Part shown: in pieces, positions 1-11,117 of the stretch | Numbering within the stretch: position 1 is the stretch's first letter | How the letters are laid out: the number at the start of each line of letters is the position of its first letter | NCBI GenBank assembly: GCA_963930775.1 | Contig: OZ005689.1 | Coordinates: forward strand, 34,271,235 to 34,335,234 | DNA length: 64,000 nucleotides | From: Cliona cf. orientalis | Taxonomy: Eukaryota > Porifera > Demospongiae > Clionaida > Clionaidae | Reading direction: 5' to 3' | Notes under the pieces: generated by a model | Told to the model about the DNA's origin: nothing | Databases searched by the model: none | The model's input: only the letters and a program-made list of their open reading frames with translations | Made by a program: the position numbers and the translations under genes

Positions 1-720
1 GGGCTGCTTTATGATACCAATACAGGATGTACCTAATAATTATAAAATTATCAGAAAGTTCGGGATCTGACAGTGATGTCATGATCACCTCTATTGTGTC
101 AACTGCTAAGTATGTTGTTACTATAGATAGGATTTGATGTTGGCAACCATTAGGCAACTTCAAATCAATTAGTAGTTCCTCATCCCCCTTAATTTCCGCC
201 CGCATGCATTTTGTGATTAGGAGCAATGTAATTACACATACTGACAACCATTACCACCACCCGCCTGCATCAATTTTTTGCTCAGAGGGGATGACAAACT
301 ACTATTTGATTTGGAGGGGCCTTATTATTATTAGCTTGTCGTGTGCGAGTAGTATGGTAGTCGTTCTGTGTGTATGAGTAGCTTACCAAGCTAGCTGCTG
401 CATTCCTGGTTTATACAATAGACAAAAGACACTCAGTGCTATTAAGGCCTGGGTCAGTGTTCATAGCTATAATATTTTTGTTATATTTAAAGCTTCATAT
501 CTCAGAAGTGCAGGATGCTAAGATGGTGGAAGTTGGACCAAATGTACGAGCAACTACTTCACTATCATCGATTGTAATTAAATCAACATTTCATGTTGAT
601 GACGTCACGGAGTGGGCGTGACCGTGCTTGCTATATAAAACACTAAATGTTTTATCATTGGTCGATGATGGTGAACTCTCACTTGGAATTCCATGTGCAC
701 CACTCACATTAACCCACTAG
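1..720. other. Intergenic stretch without a recognisable gene
   Basis: Low-complexity AT-rich DNA with no ORF that looks like a protein. Around 340-390 a short segment (GGTAGTCGTTCTGTGTGT) matches the start of the GCGCATGCGC-type repeat near 24.41 kb, so at least part of it is repeat-derived. The stretch just before 721 could hold an upstream exon or promoter of the broken gene that follows, but I see no clear signal. Confidence 0.5.
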
Positions 721-3150
721 AATGGTCATCTTGAAAAGAATGAAGTGGTTGTGATGGGTCGTAAATTTCCATTAAGTGAGCTGAGGAAGACACTTTTGAC
801 AGCACAAGAGAAGTACATGAGGCTCAATACAGATGACGAGATCGATAGCATGCCTATGGAAGAGCTAATTTCCCAAGCATCCAAATTTGATCACAAGTTT
901 GATCAATCAACGAACATCAGTGAAATGAGAAAGAACATCAAACAATTTCAACGAACTCGACATCTGATATTGTGGCATGATCATGCAACCTTGCTAAATT
1001 TGGGATGTGTTATGATGACCAGTCATCTACATGCTTGCAGCTGGATCATCATCCATCGAGGATCAAGCAGCTCTTGTGAATGATAGGGTGGACTGTCTCC
1101 ACATCTTATCAGAATCAATAGAAACCAGCACTGGAATCAAGATCAACGACAAGCTCAGATTCTTTGTTGGGGACCATCCAGCCCAACAGTTCGAGCGGGG
1201 GACCCAGCAGGGAGGCAAGTATAAGTGTGGTGGGTGTGGAGTGATGGATGTTATGTTGGATGACCTTGCACACACTTTGCAACAGCCAAGACGTGACCTT
1301 CAAGACATTCAGCAGCTAGCTACGGGTGGAAAGTTTGGGAGAATTTCAGGAAAACTAAAACCATTTGATAAGCTCTTAGTGGCCCAACTACGTGAAGAAC
1401 TACATGCAAGAGGAAACTTTCACACAGATAGACGGAAAGATGAGCTTAGCAGTACCTTGGAGGATACTCTTAGGGGAGTTCAATGTGTCCCCACAATACT
1501 CTTGCTCAATCCTACTCAGCCCCTATCTAGGCTTAATCTACAAGACTACTGTGTGCTGGACAGTGAACCACTACATTATCTTAAGGGTCATTTTGGTAAC
1601 CTGCTTAAGAAGCTTTCCTCCCTATTAGAGGGCAATATCAGGGACATATACGACCAAATTATCAAGTCAACAACAACTGACAAAATGACTGGAGCAGATT
1701 TCAGAATCACTGCAATCCAGATCTACTTGTTTTTCCTTGAGAAAACAGTATCACCAAACATCCTAAAGTAATGGAAACTGCCGTCTGCATGTCAAAAATG
1801 CTATATCTGTCTGATAAGGATCGTCACCCTCAACACATTCTACAATTGTACAATGTTGCATGGCTACATCATGAACTCTGCCGTGAGCTTTTTGTACACT
1901 TTCACGGAGAAATCACAAGAAAACGGTTCTTTGGAACCTACTTGCATGCTCTTGTAGCTCATGCACCTCCTCAGCTAGAGATTGTGTCTCTAAGAACAGT
2001 TAACACTGAGAATCAAGAGAGGATTTTTGGCCAGGCCAGAAAAACTGCTACAGCTACATCTAATCGACAACCACAAAATGTGATCAACTCAACGATACTT
2101 CGGCTTCAAGCGAAATCAGAGTTCAGACACGTAACAGCAGTAGTTGCTCAGGCAGAGAGCAAGGTAGCCAAAGCTAGTCACCACGTCCCACCTTATGCAG
2201 GAACTCACATAGAAGAGGCATTTATATCATCACGAATGAAGAGTTGGCAACAACATCTTCAACGTATTAGCCCTTACTTAGTCATGGGGAAAGGTGTTTG
2301 GTGAGCTAAAACAGCACATGGATATCACTTTTATGATGGTGAGTGTGATGACAACAGTCATACTGAGGGCCCTGAACTTATGCATTTTAGATCAGCAAGA
2401 TTAGAAGATGTTGCCGTTAGGCAGAAAGAATCATGGGAAAAAATATGTTTGATGGGAACGGAACTACCAACAATGCAAATACAGCTCTACAATGATAGGG
2501 GATGCCCCAGCAATACTCTCACATTTCCCACAAATCAAGAAGACAACACAGAAGGAGTTATCGAAACAACTACGCCAGAAAGCAACAACATAAATGGATC
2601 ATTGCCTGGGGACCTACACCTTCTAATGAGAGAGAGTACCCATATGCACACAGATCTTGAAATTCTACAGGAGAGTACCCACGAGCACACGGACCTTGAA
2701 ATTCTACAGATTCCCTCTACAAGTGAATTGTCTACAAATGAGGTGTCTAGTGAGCTAGTTAATGCGAGTACTAACACAGACATAAGATTAACGCTGGAAA
2801 ACACCCAAGAGCCATCCCCACAGTACAAAACAAAACATGCAAGCCAAATTGCTATTGTGATTGGCAATAAACCAGAACTAGCAGTCTTTGACAGTATTCG
2901 TCATCAGCTAAAAACACAAAGGCCTACAACGGAATGCAAAAACAAACATGATACACTTCTAGCCAATCTACAAACACTAGTTCAAAGGGAAAGGACTACA
3001 ACCATGGAACAGATTAAAAAAATTGAACGAGATCATTACAACAAATACAGCACACTTCCTAATGAACACAACTGCTCCGAGTTAAAGGAACTAATGACAA
3101 AATATAAACATGCAAGTAAGCTACTAGCACTGTGGAATATTATTATTTAA
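721..3150 (+). pseudogene. Broken gene of an uncharacterised metazoan (probably transposon-related) family
   Basis: Three successive open segments read as one protein of roughly 800 residues. Frame 1 covers 721-1030 and includes LWHDHATLLNLGCVMMT. A shift near 1030 enters frame 2 to about 1768, with RFFVGDHPAQQFERG, KYKCGGCG (zinc-ribbon-like), LKPFDKLLVAQLREEL and SEPLHYLKGHFGNLL. A second 1-nt shift in CTAAAGTAATGG (about 1763-1771) returns to frame 1, with LQLYNVAWLHHELCREL and NTENQERIFGQAR. An in-frame TGA at 2302-2304 interrupts it, yet the same frame stays open to TAA at 3148-3150. The C-terminal part holds a 39-bp direct duplication (2632-2670 and 2671-2709) and a charged, possibly coiled-coil end. 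The motifs resemble uncharacterised multicopy proteins I associate with corals, Hydra and sponges; the function is unknown to me. The junction at 1030 also seems to lack residues, suggesting a deletion. I judge it a decayed copy; the first ATG in frame is at 754, and an upstream exon may be missing. Confidence 0.7.
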
Positions 3151-3282
3151 TGTTTGTACAATCTCATAACACGTATACTGCACACACTCGTGTAAAATAT
3201 GCATGTAATGTAGATTTATATCTCATTTTTATGACAACATAAAAAATCAGATAATTTGAGAATGAGGGTAACTCCCACACAT

Positions 3283-3590
3283 TCATGTACCTATACATAA
3301 TACAACTACATGTACACGAGCAAAGTGAAGCGTTACATGTACATTATAATGATACACACACTCACAGCACACATACGTGAGTGAGGTCACACACATGTGC
3401 ATACTCTCTCCCAATACACATATCCACACTACCAAACAAATACTACATGTATATGCGTATAATATACACACATACACATACACGTGTATGTATCACACAT
3501 ATACAATCGCCTACACACACGTGTACGCTCACATCCATCCACACACACACACACACACGCACACACACTAGCACCAGATAGATACATTGT
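3283..3590. repeat. CA/TG-rich microsatellite DNA
   Basis: Imperfect CA, CATA and CACATA runs end in an uninterrupted CA tract near 3537-3568. All open frames across it encode His/Thr or Val/Cys repeats on opposite strands, as expected of simple sequence, so none is called as a gene. Confidence 0.85.
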
Positions 3591-3592
3591 AT

Positions 3593-3686
3593 AGATTCAT
3601 CACTGGCCTACTTTATGATAACCCACCCCCTTCCCATAGCCAGCAAATTGCCTATAAAAACTTTGGTTGCTAGGCAACTACCAACA
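3593..3686 (+). mobile_element. Partial GTTGGTAG/CTACCAAC MITE copy
   Basis: This matches the fuller copies at 4982-5092 and, inverted, 53288-53395 through CCCCTTCCCATAGC, GCCTATAAAA and ACTTTGGTTGC, ending CAACTACCAAC. The left terminal repeat is missing, so it is a truncated member. Non-coding. Confidence 0.6.
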
Positions 3687-3739
3687 AACACTCGCAATAA
3701 CGCATACACACACCACATATACTCTCTCACACACACACA

Positions 3740-3899
3740 CTAGCACCACATACATTACACTGTATGTATGGGGTATCCCCAATGGATATTCAAAAGGTTT
3801 ATTTAAGAACAGCCTCAACGTAGATAGACATTTACCTGCTTCAAGAACACTCCACATACACATATGCTCACATTCACACACATACCACATACACTCACA

Positions 3900-3932
<33 letters not shown>

Positions 3933-4081
3933 TAGCACCACATACATTATGTATGGCGGTATCCCAAATAGATATTCAAAAGGTTTATTTAAGAACAGCC
4001 TCAACGTAGATAGACATTTACCTGCTTCAAGAATACTCCACATACACATATGCTCGCATTCACACACATACCACATACACT

Positions 4082-4133
<52 letters not shown>

Positions 4134-4425
4134 CACCACATATGGGTATCCCCAATGGATATTTATTTAAGAACAGCCTCAACGTAGATCTAGACATTCA
4201 CCTGCTTCAACATACATGTATACACACACACACACACACACATATACATACATACATTGTACACTCATACTCCACATACACATATGCTCGCATTCACACA
4301 CACACTCGCTCATACACATACCACATACACACACACTAGCACCACATACATTGTATGGGTATTCCCAATGAATATTCAAATTAAGAATAACCTAAATGTA
4401 CATAGACATTCACCTGCTTCAAGAA
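3740..4425 (+). repeat. Tandem minisatellite, about 190-205 bp unit, roughly 3.5 copies
   Basis: Each unit starts TAGCACCACATA, then carries GGTATCCC(C/A)AATGGATATTC, GAACAGCCTCAACGTAGAT and ACCTGCTTCAAGAA, and closes with a CA-rich block of variable length ending again in TAGCACCACATA. Units begin near 3740, 3932, 4131 and 4337. The last is cut short and diverged. Length differences between units lie mainly in the CA blocks. The array reads as open frames on both strands only because CA repeats lack stops. Confidence 0.8.
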
Positions 4426-4437
4426 GACCCTTCTGAT

Positions 4438-4630
4438 TGTCAAGGCCTGGCACCTAGCACCCCTATATAGCTACACTTGTACACTCGTATTATATGTATA
4501 ACAGCAGTAGTTGCTCAGGCAGAGAGCAAGGTAGCCAAAGCTAGTCACCACGTCCCACCTTGTCAAAGCCCGGCACCTAGCACTCCTATATATATGCAGC
4601 TACACTTGTACGCTCGTATAATATTATGCA
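4438..4630 (+). repeat. Direct repeat pair flanking a 63-bp fragment of the 0.7-3.1 kb gene
   Basis: Two copies of a roughly 60-70 bp unit (TGTCAA(G/A)GCC(T/C)GGCACCTAGCA then CCTATATA and CTACACTTGTAC) lie at about 4438-4498 and 4561-4628. Exactly between them, 4499-4561 is identical over 63 bp to coding positions 2132-2194 of the broken gene upstream (starts TAACAGCAGTAGTTGCTCAG, ends CACGTCCCACCTT). This is filler DNA copied from a nearby template. Confidence 0.85.
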
Positions 4631-4633
4631 TAT

Positions 4634-4710
4634 AATAGTTATCTGTCAGTGAGTGAGCAATATGAGCTCTGCAAGGGCTCATATTGCTCACTCACTGACA
4701 GATAACTATT
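4634..4710. mobile_element. Perfect hairpin element, TAGTTATCTG type (family G)
   Basis: Arms 4634-4667 and 4677-4710 are perfect 34-nt reverse complements around a 9-nt loop, starting AATAGTTATCTGTCAGTGAG. The termini match the second hairpin of this type at 53399-53469 (TAGTTATCTGCCAGT), but the rest of the arm differs. Almost no unpaired interior remains, unlike an ordinary MITE. Confidence 0.75.
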
Positions 4711-4981
4711 TTTTTGTATCTAGCACTGTTGGTAATGTAGGATTATGTAATCCTGCACACCTAATTGGATTGTGGCTAGAGTGTATGGCATGTACTCTGG
4801 GTGACTGCTCAACAACCAGTTCTATAAAACTGTTGAACACTACTCTACTGTACTTGGTTGCTTAGTAACTTACAAATGCACTCACATACACACACACATT
4901 CATGTACATGTACATACACACTTTCACATACACATACACTACACTCACATACACTCGCATACACATACATGTAACTACTTT

Positions 4982-5092
4982 GTTGGTAGCTGACCTAGAG
5001 CTGTTCATCATTGGCGCTATGGCCTACATGTACCTTATGACCCAACCCCTTCCCATAGCTGCCTATAAAACTTTGGTTGCAACTACCAACAA
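4982..5092 (+). mobile_element. MITE with GTTGGTAG...CTACCAAC ends
   Basis: About 111 bp, bounded by GTTGGTAGCTGACC and GGTTGCAACTACCAAC. The interior CCCAACCCCTTCCCATAGC and GCCTATAAAACTTTGG is shared with 3593-3686 and, inverted, 53288-53395. No coding capacity. Confidence 0.65.
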
Positions 5093-5182
5093 GCACATGC
5101 ATACATGTACATGCACTCATGTGCACTCACACTCATACACAAACATTCAATCCTTGACCTTTTACTATCATGGACATAATAA

Positions 5183-5422
5183 AAGGTCATGAACTCTATA
5201 ACAGCTATTACACAAATTAGAATACTCTCCAAACCAAAACACCTGCACATTTTTGCACAATGTATATGTACATATAATATTATCTTGCACACACTCACAC
5301 ACATACCTGCAGTACTCAACAGATGGCATATGACAAAAGGTCATGAACTCGACAACAGAAATTAGGATACACTCCCATCCAGATACCTGCACATTTTGCA
5401 TAATGTACATGTACATACACTC
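5183..5422 (+). repeat. Imperfect direct repeat of about 90 bp
   Basis: AAAAGGTCATGAACTC...ACCTGCACATTTT(T)GCA(C/T)AATGTA(T/C)ATGTACATA occurs at about 5183-5272 and again at 5335-5420, separated by CA-rich DNA. It looks like a local duplication. Confidence 0.65.
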
Positions 5423-5456
5423 AATAATAATATTATTATGTCAATCTGTATACTAG

Positions 5457-5767
5457 CCTTGTACCCAGGCCCTTTGATCGAGGGGGAGGAGAAAGGGCCT
5501 GGTACCTATTGCACGCGCATGCGCCAACTACCCCAGGAAAACCTGGGGTGCCGCAAACGACTGTACGCTTTTTCGCTTTCCTCTCGCGCCTAGGGTACGA
5601 AGCGATGTCATATCGGTGTAGCCTCGTACCCTAGACAGCTGGAGGAGGGCGAAAAAGCGTACAGTAGTTCGCGGCACCCCAGGTTTTCTTGGGGTAGTTG
5701 GCGCATGCGCGTGCAATAGGTACCAGGCCCTCTTTTCTCCTCCTTCCGGGCCTGGGTACGAGGCTAC
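5457..5767. mobile_element. 310-bp long inverted repeat (fold-back pair)
   Basis: Left arm 5457-5602 and right arm about 5617-5767 are nearly full-length reverse complements: GTACCCAGGCCC...GGCCTGGTACCTATTGCACG...CGCGCATGCGCCAACTACCCC...GTACGCTTTTTCGC...CTAGGGTACGA. Only about 15 nt separate the arms. Each arm contains GCGCATGCGC and a CTGGGTACGAGG end. A related end sits at 62956-63012, and a CTGGGGACGAGACT end at 10940-10957. The arms have diverged modestly, mainly by small indels. Confidence 0.75.
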
Positions 5768-5793
5768 CTGTATACATACCATGCATATACACA

Positions 5794-5935
5794 TACCATA
5801 GTGTCCCAGGCTCCCGGTAAGTGTCCATGTACTGCACTTCAAGGGGTCAATGTAGCATCCTACATACTCCATGCGGGCAAAAATCGCGACTTGTGCTTAA
5901 TCGCCCATGAGCTCTTACCCGGGACACTACGATAC
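5794..5935. mobile_element. MITE with TACCATAGTGTCCC ends (copy 1)
   Basis: The left end TACCATAGTGTCCCAGG is mirrored by the right end CCCGGGACACTACGATACG. Internal TAAGTGTCCATGTAC, TTCAAGGGG and CGGGC(A/C)AAAATCGC match the second copy at 20822-20995. Non-coding. Confidence 0.65.
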
Positions 5936-5939
5936 GTAA

Positions 5940-6766
5940 GACTCACCAAGTGACAGCAGTATGTCGTGTAATAACTTTCACAACCTCAGAACATGCACCC
6001 TTCATGCACGTACAAGAAAGGGCCTGGTTAATAAGGGTTGCTTTTTTGTCCTTGAAGTACATAATATTGCTGGTTGCAAAAGTACGTGATCATGTGACAT
6101 TACTGGAATGTAATGGTGTGTGGGGCATACTGGCATGTGTGTGCCCACCTTATGCACACAGTGGTGGTTAGTTTCTATTTAACACACACCAAAGTTGGCA
6201 TTCGATTCAAGCTGGATGTGCTACCTTTCGATCAGACTATTTTTTGAGTGGGTGGGGCTGGCATGCGAGACGACAGATACTGACGTGTGTATGTAAATTG
6301 AAATTCACATCATACACTACATACGCATCAAAGTTAATCTGGAATTATCATAGCACAAAAATCTATAATGAAGGGCTTGAGTCAATACCTTTGCTATTAT
6401 ATTTATATAATTTATAATTTTACCTGATAGTCCGATCTTTTATGTATAATTCTTGACGGAACTACATGTACACTGTACAAGAGCAAAATTAATAAAAAAT
6501 CAATCATCAATACAAATAAGGCGGGCTTGATATTCTAATACTTACCTCTGCAGTACTGTCCCTGTCTAACATCCATCGCTGAGTACGCTAGGTACCTCAA
6601 GCGGTGACCACAGCTTCGATCGTCGTACTGGGCGGCACGGTTTAAATATTCTCAGCCATGTTCACAGGCCCAAAGCGGTGTACTTTCCTTTGGCAATGGG
6701 TTCCTTCTATGAGCGATTGTACGTCATGTAGCTCGGCTCTCGACAAGTCGACAAGTAGTAGCTACC
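5940..6766. other. Intergenic, nothing recognised
   Basis: AT-rich DNA with short unconvincing ORFs. The end (about 6590-6766) is CpG-richer and leads into the inverted-repeat element at 6767. Confidence 0.4.
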
Positions 6767-7557
6767 TTATACCAGGGACTATACATTATCTTTCAGATGG
6801 ACTGGAAACGCGCGCGCCGCCCTATTACGTTGCACACACTTCCGTTTCTGCAATCATCGTTACAGGTAAAAAATATCGCGAGCGGTAAGAAGCTACAAAG
6901 GCTGCTTGGAAACACCATTGACCTGACAACGGAGTCAGCGTCCGTGAGGGCGTCTACAGTAGACCATAGTCGTAATATAATGTGCTGAAAGCCATTTTGT
7001 GGTGAGTGTGCTTCTGAGTGTGCTCTCTATGAGTAAAAAAGTTCAGTATGGCTACTTTTCATGTCCTGGTAATACTTTGTGCTGGATTAGCTCAGAAAGT
7101 GAAGCTCTCATAGGATTCTACACAGCGCGAGTAGTAAGCCCCAATCTTGCTTGACTGGGTGCACAGTATTCTTTTGAGCTGGAAGGTACTTTAGGAGCAC
7201 AAGACCCCCTAAGTTTAAAAATTTACTTGACAAAGATGGACACCTTTTGTGCTGGATAATCTCACGAACTAAAACAGACATGAGCATTATTCAAATGTAA
7301 AAAGTAACTTTACCCGTTGCTTCACTGGGTAAACAACATTTGGTGAGCTAAACATTATCTAAGAGGTTCCTACAAGCCTTCATAGAAGTACTAGACGGCC
7401 ATATTGACCGTCTTGGCACCCTAGTCCAGTATAGTAGCAATACTGTCAGACATTTCCGGGTACACTTCCGGGCGTAACGATGATTGTAGAATTTTCGTGA
7501 GCGTAATAATGTAGCGTTTCCAGTCCATCTGAAAGATAATGTATAGTCCCTGCTTAT
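6767..7557. mobile_element. Element bounded by about 90-bp inverted repeats
   Basis: Left arm 6767-6863 (GGGACTATACATTATCTTTC, AGATGGACTGGAAACGC, CAATCATCGTTAC) is the reverse complement of 7474-7557 (GTAACGATGATTG ... GATAATGTATAGTCCC). The arms are separated by about 610 bp with no convincing ORF, though two loosely similar segments start GTGCTGGAT at 7078 and 7248. The outer limits and target duplication were not resolved. Best read as a non-autonomous DNA element. Confidence 0.6.
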
Positions 7558-7559
7558 AC

Positions 7560-9180
7560 TCTATGTGAATTTATCATGAGGGCTTCACTTATTATTTCGC
7601 GATTAACGTAGGCGTGGCCGTCATAAGCGCGTGACCACACGTCACTTCCATAGTAACGCGGGCGCCGCAGACCAAGCGTGGGTGGAAGCGGGAGTTTCAG
7701 CTGGGACAGGCCTTAATAGCGCTGAGACAGCGGTCGCTTTATTTCAAGAAGACTAGCGTCTGGTGATAGCTATTATAATTTCGACTGACTTATCACTGCC
7801 ATGTTCATTCTAGCCTTGACTTGTGTACATCTGGCATAATATGTAGTACTATTACGTTATTGCAGGCAATGAAGTATTAATTAACTAGGCATATAATCCT
7901 GCCAGTGTTGCTGGTGTACAGGTTGCAAGATCCTTATTTAATCCCTCCTCGTATCAGCTGTTGCTGGTCACTGAAGCCACACTAAGTCATCACAATGCAT
8001 GGGGAGGGTTTTTTGCAGGAATCCAACTGGGTGCTTAATGATATTCATAGGCTTTTAATTAAGTTGTGGCTTAAACTCCACTCACTTTTTGATATTTATC
8101 TAGCTAAATACATTTTCATGTATCACAGGTCCAAAAGCGAGTGCATCTTACCTGAGCATGTGAAGGTGATGGACAAGACAAAGTCCCCAGTAAAGTAAGT
8201 AGCATCTCTATATGTGACCGGATTTGGGAAAACGCTCCATATGGAATCCGCGCGCGATTCACGCAACGCGCGTTTTTAGTAGCTCAGGTCTAAATTTGTC
8301 AAAGTCCAGATTTTGTCATATACATATCGAACAACCCTTCATCTAACTGTTGCCGTCTTCTACGGAGGCTAGTCGTGCTATACTAAGGCAAAATAAGCCT
8401 TCACTTTGACCCACCTAGTCGGCACAGCCACCGTACACGGAGCCCGTTGCTATGGGCGGTAATTAGAATTCTCTACCTAGATACAGCTAGATTCATCTAT
8501 CTACTGTATGTTCGCTCACCTTTTTAGCTTCTTGGGCATCTAAGAACAATCGCCTATCCTTGTCAACAATGAAATTCAACTCTTGCTCGATCCCAAGTTT
8601 ACGTTCATTTCGAACGGCTCCGCCCAGGTCCATTTAATTGATTTCCGGGTCACGCGTAGTATGCAGAAGGTTCCCGTTAGGTACAGGCCGAATGCCGCAG
8701 GTTCAAAGGTCAATATCGACTGCGCATGCGCTCGGGGGGGGCGGCGTTGCACGATCATGTGACAAAGCACAGCTGCACGCACTTTGACCTGCATGCAATT
8801 TCGCGCGAAAATAGCGCGCCTTTGAACAAGACCAGTGATCCTGCATTGCCAGAACAAGGTAAGACAGCCAGATTCATATATAAACATTTATCAGAGATCT
8901 ATTAATAGAATAAGAACAATAAAATATGTAAGATTCAATAATGGCATAGATTGTATATTATAATAAAATTCAGACATTGCTATTCTGGGACGGTGTACTG
9001 CTTGTTTTAAATCAAAGAGGAGCACCAAATATTGCAGGCTTAAGGGGTTATCTACATGAAAATTTGTGTTGTCACAAATTCTAATGTTAGTGGTATGAAT
9101 AGAATCGGCATCACCTCCTGAGATGGTCTAGCGCAATTTCGCTGTCCAAAAGTGTTCTATAAGCTTCTCAATCAAGGTAA
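7560..9180. other. Intergenic DNA with CpG-rich islets
   Basis: About 7590-7740 and 8220-8290 are CpG-rich and could be promoter-like. A short open stretch near 8131-8196 sits between an acceptor-like TCACAG and a donor-like GTAAGT and could be an isolated exon, but nothing around it supports a gene. Another CpG-rich islet lies at 8590-8830. Confidence 0.4.
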
Positions 9181-9282
9181 ATGTCGTCAAGACCGCGCCC
9201 CCTCTTCGGTATGGTTAACGCGTTAATGCGCGCTACCCTTTACGTAATCGTGCGTTCTGCGCGTGCGCATTCTGCTTTGGTG

Positions 9283-9295
9283 GTTGCCGGGCAAC
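9283..9295. promoter_or_regulatory. Candidate RFX X-box in a CpG-rich islet
   Basis: GTTGCCGGGCAAC is a perfect 6+1+6 inverted repeat fitting the X-box consensus bound by RFX factors, which control ciliary genes in animals. It sits in a CpG-rich islet (9180-9420) with several CGCGCG and GCGCGTGCGC tracts. I found no adjacent gene, so a promoter role is inferred only from the motif and base composition. Confidence 0.4.
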
Positions 9296-9801
9296 AATGT
9301 ACGTATTCAGCGCGCGTAATATCTTCCGGCCGGTTCTGCGCTCGCGCGCGCCCGCTATAGCGCTAGCGCCGCGCTGAGCTGCGTGCATGCGATATGCACG
9401 TGCACACGCACGTGTTTTAAGTTTCAGATCAGATTTCAACAAGTAAAGCTCCAAGTACAAGTGTTGTGATTATGAAGAGAAAGAGACTAGTGTGAGTTGA
9501 AAAGGGGTGCCAGAACTAGCCTAATTACTTGTATTTGCTTGCATAAACATAATATTGTCATCAGAGCAAGCTGTGTGCAGCTACCCAGACCATAGATTAT
9601 ATCATGCAATCTTTTGCTAGGCTGCATGAGCATGCGGGCGCTGATGGGAAACTAGGAATCAAGTTTGCTTGGCCTTGTTATAATATGTCGATAAGTGTCA
9701 TTTTCTGCCCTTTTTTGGTCAAATTGTCATAGCAACGCCGAACGGGCAGGGTTTTCCCCACACTGGTGGGTTCTAGTAAAGGGTCGACCAGTTGCTAACT
9801 C

Positions 9802-9850
9802 AGATATTATAGACTACGTAAACGTACTACATACGTAGTCTATAATATCT
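9802..9850. mobile_element. Short perfect palindrome (19-nt arms)
   Basis: AGATATTATAGACTACGTA (9802-9820) pairs perfectly with 9832-9850 around an 11-nt loop. It resembles the other hairpin elements here in being almost fully self-complementary, but has different termini (AGATATTATAG). Confidence 0.5.
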
Positions 9851-9859
9851 ATGCTCAAT

Positions 9860-11117
9860 ATTACCACCACTCACCTAGCCCTAGCTGTGATGCACTACAA
9901 ATGGTTATTATACCCTCACCACAGCCTGCGGTGACTATAGTAGTGGATTTGTTAGCTGTAGTACTGCATATACATCTAAAGGCTGATAACAATTTTACCA
10001 CCTCTCAAAATTTCTAGGGAGAACCCTGAACGGGGATTTCCGAGGATGCAAACTATAATACTAGCGGTACATTACGTGCAGGGGCTTCCTCGCTCAGCTC
10101 AGGGAGGCAGTGCGCACGCGCATGGCAACCATGTGCTTGCGGGGAATTCCCTGTAAACAAATCTTGCGACACATACATGTAGGTGCAACAAAAGTGCTTA
10201 CTAAACGGCACTTGTAGAAGATCCAAAGCTAGGAATCAGTTTATATTGTAGACAAGGTAGTTTACTATCTATGACTATTAGTGAAAGTGTCAGCAACTAC
10301 GATTCAACAACGGGCGACCATTTTTGTGGGTCGCACATTAGAGCCATCGAGGGAGTGCAGTTCTCCAAAACTGGTAGAGTGTTGGTGGTATCAAGTTTTC
10401 AGAGAATAGAAATCCATGTTTGACGTGCATCAGGAGCACAAAGAAGCAGCAAGAGGTGATCGGGAAGATGGGTGAAGATATAAAGTCGACGCGAACTTTT
10501 GAACAAGGTAGGTAAAATCCGGCAAATCTGCTGACTTGTAGCCACTCTGTGTTCTTTTGAAGATAGAAATCCATGTTTGGCAATCTGTGAGTTGGCGATG
10601 GAAAGCAACTAGATATGGCGAGCAAGAACGGCATTTTACAAGAACGTGAGGAATATGGATGAAGCCATACATTTTAGGTCTGAGTCCGAGTAGAGACCTC
10701 GCTTCTCTCAGAATAAATATAATATGGAGTGCGAGTACACGTGCGTACGTTCCATTGCTCACGTGAGCAGTTTCCAATCCCGGATCCTGTTTATGTATAT
10801 TATGATGTATGATGCAGTAGGTTCATACCCTATATTGTGGCCAATCAATATACCTGTCGCGGAATTTCTGCCTTTGGGATACTTCCGTCCAGGGTTATGT
10901 TCCAGACTCTCGATCCCTCTCTCTTCTCACGCACGGAGGGTCTGGGGACGAGACTAGTGTGCAGCTTTGAAATTCCAACCTGAATGTTGTGCTGTGCCCA
11001 ACTATAGCTATGTATATAGCTCCCATGTTACTGATGATGTGTGACTTCATAGTGATACAGTAATTGATTGTTTTGTATGATCCATTGGTCAAGTGTGAGT
11101 ATATGTTGTGTAGGCAT
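9860..11117. other. Intergenic, no gene recognised
   Basis: Mixed unique-looking sequence. Positions 10898-10957 contain a CCAGACTCTC...GGGTCTGGGGACGAGACT stretch with the same kind of terminus as the large inverted repeat near 5.5 kb. The minus-strand ORFs around 10.4-10.7 kb do not resemble proteins; they contain a duplicated ATAGAAATCCATGTTTG motif (10407, 10563). Confidence 0.4.

Noticed and set aside
3667-4170. Long His/Thr- or Val/Cys-rich ORFs on both strands
   Set aside because: CA microsatellite translated in all frames; no codon bias or conserved block.
8131-8196. Isolated exon between TCACAG and GTAAGT
   Set aside because: Only about 22 codons with no partner exon or homology; splice-like motifs this weak occur by chance.
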